Positions 59,113 to 64,000 of a DNA stretch of 64,000 bases are shown piece by piece. This DNA comes from Cokeromyces recurvatus (lineage: Eukaryota > Mucoromycota > Mucoromycetes > Mucorales > Mucoraceae): assembly GCF_025118155.1 (NCBI RefSeq), contig NW_026251400.1, positions 372,001 through 436,000 on the forward strand, in the 5' to 3' direction. Made by a program: the position numbers and the translations under genes. Every line of letters starts with the position of its first letter. Within the stretch, counting starts at the first letter, position 1. The notes under the pieces were generated by a model. The model did not search any database and had not been told where the DNA came from. It was given only the letters and a program-made list of their open reading frames with translations.

Positions 59113-61120
59113 GTTAGTCTATAAATGAATGATTAGACAATCAAATGGAAATTAAAAAATAAAAAAAAAAAAAAAAAAAAAAGATGAGGGTATAATACAA
59201 ACTCTTTAGATAAAAAAAAAAGGACTTAGAAAAAAAAGGGGGAAATAAAAAAATAAACTATTTTATTTTAGAAGAACGGCTCACACGATTATAAGTTACA
59301 TTGCATAGACTAGTAGCCCCTGTATGCTTCTATTTTTGGTAACTACCGTTCACCACTACTATTGTATAAATAACCAGTTGTAAATCATTCGACTTGAAAA
59401 AAATAAAATAAAATATATTATACAAGTGAGTGCTAGTAGAGTATAGCAATGTATACATCATTTAAGAAAGTTAGGAATAGTGTTCAACCTTTTGGTCAAT
59501 ATATTCACCTTATAAATAGTGTCATTTCCTCAAGATAACTATAATGTTTTTTATTATAATTTTTTGTATGTGAAATATAAACTGTACATTTGTTGGTTTA
59601 GCATTTCAAATACAGATATAAAGGAGAAATGCTATTATTAAATAGCTTGCAAGATGCTCAGTTTTTCTCAGACCAGTTCAGTTAGTGTGATGATAGAGGC
59701 AAAAGAAAAAAAAATAGATGTACAAACCAGGTTGGCGGATATTGGCAGTTACAAAAAAAATGGTTGTTTGTCGATCCTACAGCAATCCTCGTCTACTCTG
59801 CTTCGTCTGTTAGTGTGGTATGGTTCTCAATAAGTAGAAAAAAAAATTGAATTGGCAATATTAGTGCTACTGAAATAATCCTTATGCTGTTGGCTTAAAG
59901 TAATATTGTTCAAATATATATGCATTTTTACTCCAGTTTGCATGTGGGTTGACACAGTCTATAGTATGACCTCGCTCAACTGATCTCGTACTAGAAGCTT
60001 ATATGTCTGTGTCAATATCGACCTTGTTCATTTTTGTTTTTAACTAATTTGTTACTGTAGATGGGCCGACTATAACGATATATTTTTTCACGTCGTTATT
60101 CAAATATGTTAGGAATAATGTGTGATTTACGAGTAAGTTTTCTCTGATCTTTGTAGTTTGTTGAATAAAGAAGTTAGTGTAGGATAGTAGTAGGGCATAG
60201 CTCAGGGCCAACAATCTATTCAAGCCAAGTTGATTCCATATTGGTTTCTTTTGCCTCGAAAGAATGTAATATTACTGAAACTGACTTTTGATTCTTTAGT
60301 GTGATGTGTACATTTCGAAGCGTAAGTCTGCCTATATCAGAACTTGGTTTTCCTATTGTTGTTAAGCATAATAATGAAATTGTTTTAGTTATAGTTCTGT
60401 TAAAGTAAGAATTTGATAATTATCCCATGTTGTTTTTATGTATTTAATGCATATATCCGTATCCTAAGCAATTAATTTAGCTTTGTTTTAAAACTGATTT
60501 TGATCTTATAAAATGTTGTTAAATTGATATTTTTCTATTTTTGAAGTAAAAGTCTTATGAGGACATGGTATTTTTTATGCTGTTTTTCTCCCCGTCAGAT
60601 CGCAGCGCTAAAACGAATGGAAAACCGCTTTGAGGTTAAAGGGAATTGTCATGATCTAAAGTTGAGCAATCTTTAGAATAAAATAGTATCTGACGTTCTA
60701 TATGTACAGCACGACGCCTCTGCATAAGGAGGGTGATCGTTTAGATGGATGCTAGTTAGTTATATCAGAATGACGCTGATTTATGTGGAGAAGGGCTTTG
60801 ACAAAGGGTTCCCCAGGGCGGTCAGAGGATATATGAAATTGCAGTTAAGTTGTTCGTCTTCAATAAAAGTGCACAAACACTGGCAATGTTCGTTGAATCA
60901 TAAAAAATAGCGTTAGTAAACATCAAACAACAAATTATTTTCTCATTTTACTATTGTTAACTTTTACGAATGCAGCTTTTGTGCTGCTGTCGACTGGGAC
61001 ACTATACCTTTTGTCTAAATTTCCTTTTTGAATTCGTCCAGAAAAAAAAATAACTTCGTCCAAATTTAAAGTGTAAAAACTGTATTAACCATCAGATTCT
61101 TACAATACCAATGACAAGAA
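59113..61120. other. long gene-free stretch 5' of beta-tubulin
   Basis: Two kilobases without a supported gene. The first 150 bp contain A-runs near the beta-tubulin start. From about 59640 the composition is more balanced than in the other spacers and frames are broken on both strands, which suggests aged transposable-element DNA. I recognise no domain here until the LINE fragment at 61.1 kb. Confidence 0.5.
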
Positions 61121-61405
61121 GTGAACGGTTTCGTTGCGCGCGATGGCGACTTGGTTGGTTACCTCTTGGTAAATCCCCAAGCCTGCCCCTTCCATCCAAA
61201 TGAACTCTTTATACGCTCACATAGTTTTTCTTGTTTGCATATGCATAACCGCCTTCAGATGCCCCACTCTCTTATCTCTTGAACCTACTACCATCAATAT
61301 TCCTTACTAAGAAAGTGAGAAAATCAATTGATGCCTGGCTCATACGCTGGCCTTCTATATGTGTAATTCTGCTTGGAGATGGGCTATCTCGCTCACTCCC
61401 AAATC
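61121..61405 (+). pseudogene. LINE-type retrotransposon fragment (3' end of reverse transcriptase ORF)
   Basis: Plus-strand pieces SERFRCARWRLGWLPLGKSP, then MHNRLQMP and, after a frame change, DAPLSYLLNLLPS and LIRWPSICVILLGDGL. The RWRLGWLP..K..CP, LQMHNRLQMP, PLSYLLNLLP and RWPSICVIL pieces occur in this order at the C-terminus of LINE polyproteins I know from Mucorales genomes. Stops and frameshifts interrupt it, and the polymerase core is absent, so this is a dead, 5'-truncated copy. The match is by memory of pattern, not by a database search. Confidence 0.6.
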
Positions 61406-62141
61406 CCTGAACCCTCTGACTATCATCTTCTTTCAATACAACAACGATTTTCTGATAGTTGATTATCATCACTCATACATACACTTCAATATTTTCCCCT
61501 TTATATCCCAAAAGGGTTTTTTCTTTCCTTTTTCTTTTTCCATAGCAATCTGATCAGGGCAAAACAGCATATAGATGCTATGTGCTTATTGGACATTTTT
61601 TAATTTTTAAATAAAATTTTTCTTTAATCGCATTAATCACCAATATAGTGACGTTATTAAGAGTATATATAGCTGAATACTACACTCCTCTTCCATACGT
61701 ATTATATATTCCTTTATTCTATCTTACTCAACATAAGTTTATTGATTTTAAAAGAAGATGAGTAATCGTTTTATACTTATCATTTCTACTTGTCGAATAA
61801 TCAACGTAGAAATTTCTTTTGCTGAAGTTGGTTTAAAGAAGCCAGAACTGGAATCAAAAGCAGAAATGAATTACTTGTTTCAGTCAGTTGAACTCAAAAC
61901 TCTCATATACTTTCCTTAATCATTTTTTTTTTTTTTTTTTTTTTTTTTGTCTAATATGGCTTATAATATCATTTCCATTATGAAAAATTAAGATGAGTTA
62001 TACCTAAAAATATAATAATGCATAAATCACACGTGTAATAAAATTAATGTTTATAGCGTTTATAGCATAATCTTTCTAGACCTTAAAACGTTTAAAAGAC
62101 CCAAAATAATCAAGGTTTTTAAACCTTATCACAATATTACT

Positions 62142-62173
<32 letters not shown>

Positions 62174-62687
62174 CAGCTTTTCTAAAACCAGTTAGCATAA
62201 TTGTTGAATAATGAGCAATGAAGTAATAAATGTAAAGTAGTATGTATAAGCAATGGTAAAATAAAAAAAGCGAATTATAAAAATAGTAGTATAAAAAACC
62301 GAAATTTGTATATAAAAATAATTTTTTTTACAAAAATAATCTATAGTTAAAATTATTATCCAATCAATTATCACTACTATCTTTAGGAAGACATATTTAT
62401 GAAATGTCAAAATAATATATACAATAGCCCAGTAATGTTCTCACTATTACAACCTACTACTATATTCCTTATATAGTTGTATCATTTTAAAGCTTCATAA
62501 TATTTAATATATTTAACACGTGAATAAGTTATATAAATATTTATTTATATATTTGCTTTATATTTTAAATACTAAAAAAGATGAAGATGAAATGTATTTT
62601 ACATGCATGTTATTGGATTATTATGTAATATATATATATGTATAACAAAAGGTATTATATCCAGCTGGATAAACGCATTGATATGCT
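61406..62687. other. non-coding, AT-rich gap
   Basis: No gene is supported. Includes a T-run (about 61922-61948), (TA)n at 62147-62173 and AT-rich 3' flank of the fucosyltransferase-like gene. A short ATG-started segment near 61758 (MSNRFILIISTCRIINVEIS) is hydrophobic but soon closed by stops. Confidence 0.5.
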
Positions 62688-64000
62688 TCAGTTTTCTTCT
62701 TTTTTGATATCAAATGTCTTGATAGGAATAATTACATTTTTGTCTCCTTTCATAAATGCATCTAAACGACTGTGTGAGATACGACCTGTAAAGCTACTTG
62801 CTTTAGCACAAACCCCTGGACGACCAGCAAAAAACCACTGAGCGTTCATGGCCACTAATTTATCGACAATACCAAGTACACTTCGATCTAATGGTAAGTT
62901 ATCTTCAGATGAGGTAGCATTAATAGGTAAGATATGCCAATTCTGTGATGGTAATTCAGCATAAGGAATTTTGCCATTATTTATGGATGTTAATGTGATA
63001 TTTGTATGCTCGTAAAGATATTGAATGGCTTCATGATGTTCAGACACTAGTTGTTTAGCATTAAAAGAACTAGATTCAGGTCTTGCACCAGTTGTATTTA
63101 ATAAATGAGGATAATCAGTTAGTAAAAACACATTAGGTGCCTTCTGACTTGTAAGTTGACTAATTTTATCAATTAAATCTTTTGCGCATGGTAATAAGTT
63201 GGATACAGGTTTTAGCGTCTCCATTCTCCAATGAATTGCAACATATGGTTTTAGTTGAGAAGATATTTTATCCGCAATCTCTACCCATTTTTGATTGTAA
63301 GGTAAAGGAATATTTGCATCCTGATCCTCAATAAATTTGTATCTATAAATTGGGTATTGTTAATAAAAAAAAAAAGGGCTAAGATAATAAAATATATGCT
63401 TTTTTGTTTTGTTTTACCTTCTATCATAAAACAAGTTAATGACATCGACTGGTGGTGGTGGTGATGAGGAAGAAAGTAAATCTGTTGCTTTATTATTATT
63501 TATTCCATGGTCCTCTTCATTAGGGGATAATTGATCCTTATAAGTAAAATATTCATATTCTCTTGCTTCATCACTTAAAAGATTAACGAAGATATTTGTT
63601 ATATTTAAATCTAAGGGATTGTGATGGTCTGGTACTTGATAGCCAACAATAGGTCTATTGGAAAAGTCGAATGAAGATTGGAAACAATTTTTAGCTTTTT
63701 CCATTAATCTAGATTTTCGAACGCCTTGTAAAAAGATTTCTTGTGCAGTCGGAATTGCACCCGCAAAACGCCGTTCAAGAACCCATTCTTTAAAATCTTC
63801 CATTGTTATATACTTAAAATGCTCCTTATTATTATCCAGCCATGACTGATCATAATAGAATCGAAATGGATGAGGTAAACATGATCCAAGATGTGAATTA
63901 TGAACATTAGGGAGCACAATTGTTCTACCTAATTTACCCGCTAAAAAAGCGATTTGTCGAAAATGAAGCTGAGCTTTTGATTCTATAATATGTATAAATG
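62688..64000 (-). CDS. O-fucosyltransferase-like protein, C-terminal part, cut by window edge
   Basis: The gene enters from the right edge, so its start and any signal-anchor are outside the window. Visible order: HFRQIAFLAGKLGRTIVLPN, SHLGSCLPHPFRFYYDQSW, MEDFKEWV, VINLFYDRR, then after an intron (63336-63413 region) KISSQLKPYVAIHWRMETL, APNVFLLTDYPHLL, SVLGIVDKLVAMNAQWFFAG and ASSFTGRISHSRLDAF. The AGKLGRTIVLP segment, the IHWRMET strand with its Arg, and the late SSFTGRI motif follow the GDP-fucose O-fucosyltransferase fold (GT-B; HxR-type nucleotide-sugar contact). The acceptor substrate is unknown. Stop codon at 62688-62690. Confidence 0.65.

Noticed and set aside
60195..60250. GGGCATAGCTCAGGGCC, similar to a tRNA D-arm start
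   Set aside because: No matching acceptor stem or T-loop within 100 bp.
1..64000. CRISPR array, bacterial operon or phage-type system
   Set aside because: The window is eukaryotic with spliced genes; no regular spacer-repeat array is present apart from the short TTGTCG array, which lacks repeat/spacer structure.

Overview
The window is eukaryotic nuclear DNA from a very AT-rich, intron-rich fungus, most probably an early-diverging mould of the Mucoromycota (Mucorales-like). This is inferred from densely packed genes with many short introns (about 50-140 nt, GT..AG, one GC..AG), very frequent A/T homopolymers, proteins that yeasts lack (a DIS3L-type exosome nuclease, MCMBP), a beta-tubulin with benzimidazole-insensitive residues, and decayed DDE transposases and a LINE fragment resembling those I know from Mucorales. 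No species call is possible from the sequence alone. No tRNA or rRNA gene was found.

Layout. 1-13 kb: DIS3L-like exosome subunit (cut by the left edge), divergent from an SPX-EXS phosphate protein, then a LYR-motif protein, an ELO fatty-acid elongase, a hotdog thioesterase and a TFIIIC WD40 subunit. 14.9-16.6 kb: alpha-tubulin. 16.6-22.1 kb: gene-free, holding two transposase remnants and a striking array of five TTGTCG motifs at 21-23 bp spacing. 22-33 kb: bHLH factor, UPF0658-like Golgi membrane protein, mitochondrial branched-chain aminotransferase, a four-span membrane protein, TAF11 and a RasGEF protein. 33-36 kb: gene-free, with a longer transposase pseudogene. 36-44 kb: NmrA-like protein, SGT2 co-chaperone, a Nudix/tandem-CCCH/W2 fusion protein, a LIN1/CD2BP2 homologue without its GYF domain, and homogentisate dioxygenase. 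44-46 kb: gene-poor with a transposase scrap. 46-59 kb: ammonium transporter, MCMBP, an unknown protein, the DEAD-box helicase HAS1, an ACBD5/Atg37-like acyl-CoA-binding protein, a GH125 mannosidase and beta-tubulin. 59-62.7 kb: gene-free with a LINE end fragment. 62.7-64 kb: an O-fucosyltransferase-like protein (cut by the right edge).

The genes are mostly housekeeping and do not form a metabolic cluster. Several handle RNA (DIS3L, Nudix-CCCH-W2, LIN1, HAS1), transcription (TFIIIC, TAF11, bHLH) or the cytoskeleton and cell cycle (both tubulins, MCMBP). Many are divergent pairs with 150-330 bp between starts or convergent pairs with 28-80 bp between stops. The most unusual item is the predicted Nudix-CCCH-CCCH-W2 protein at 39.3-41.5 kb, which combines a nucleotide hydrolase fold, a tristetraprolin-type mRNA-binding module and an eIF5-type W2 domain in one reading frame.
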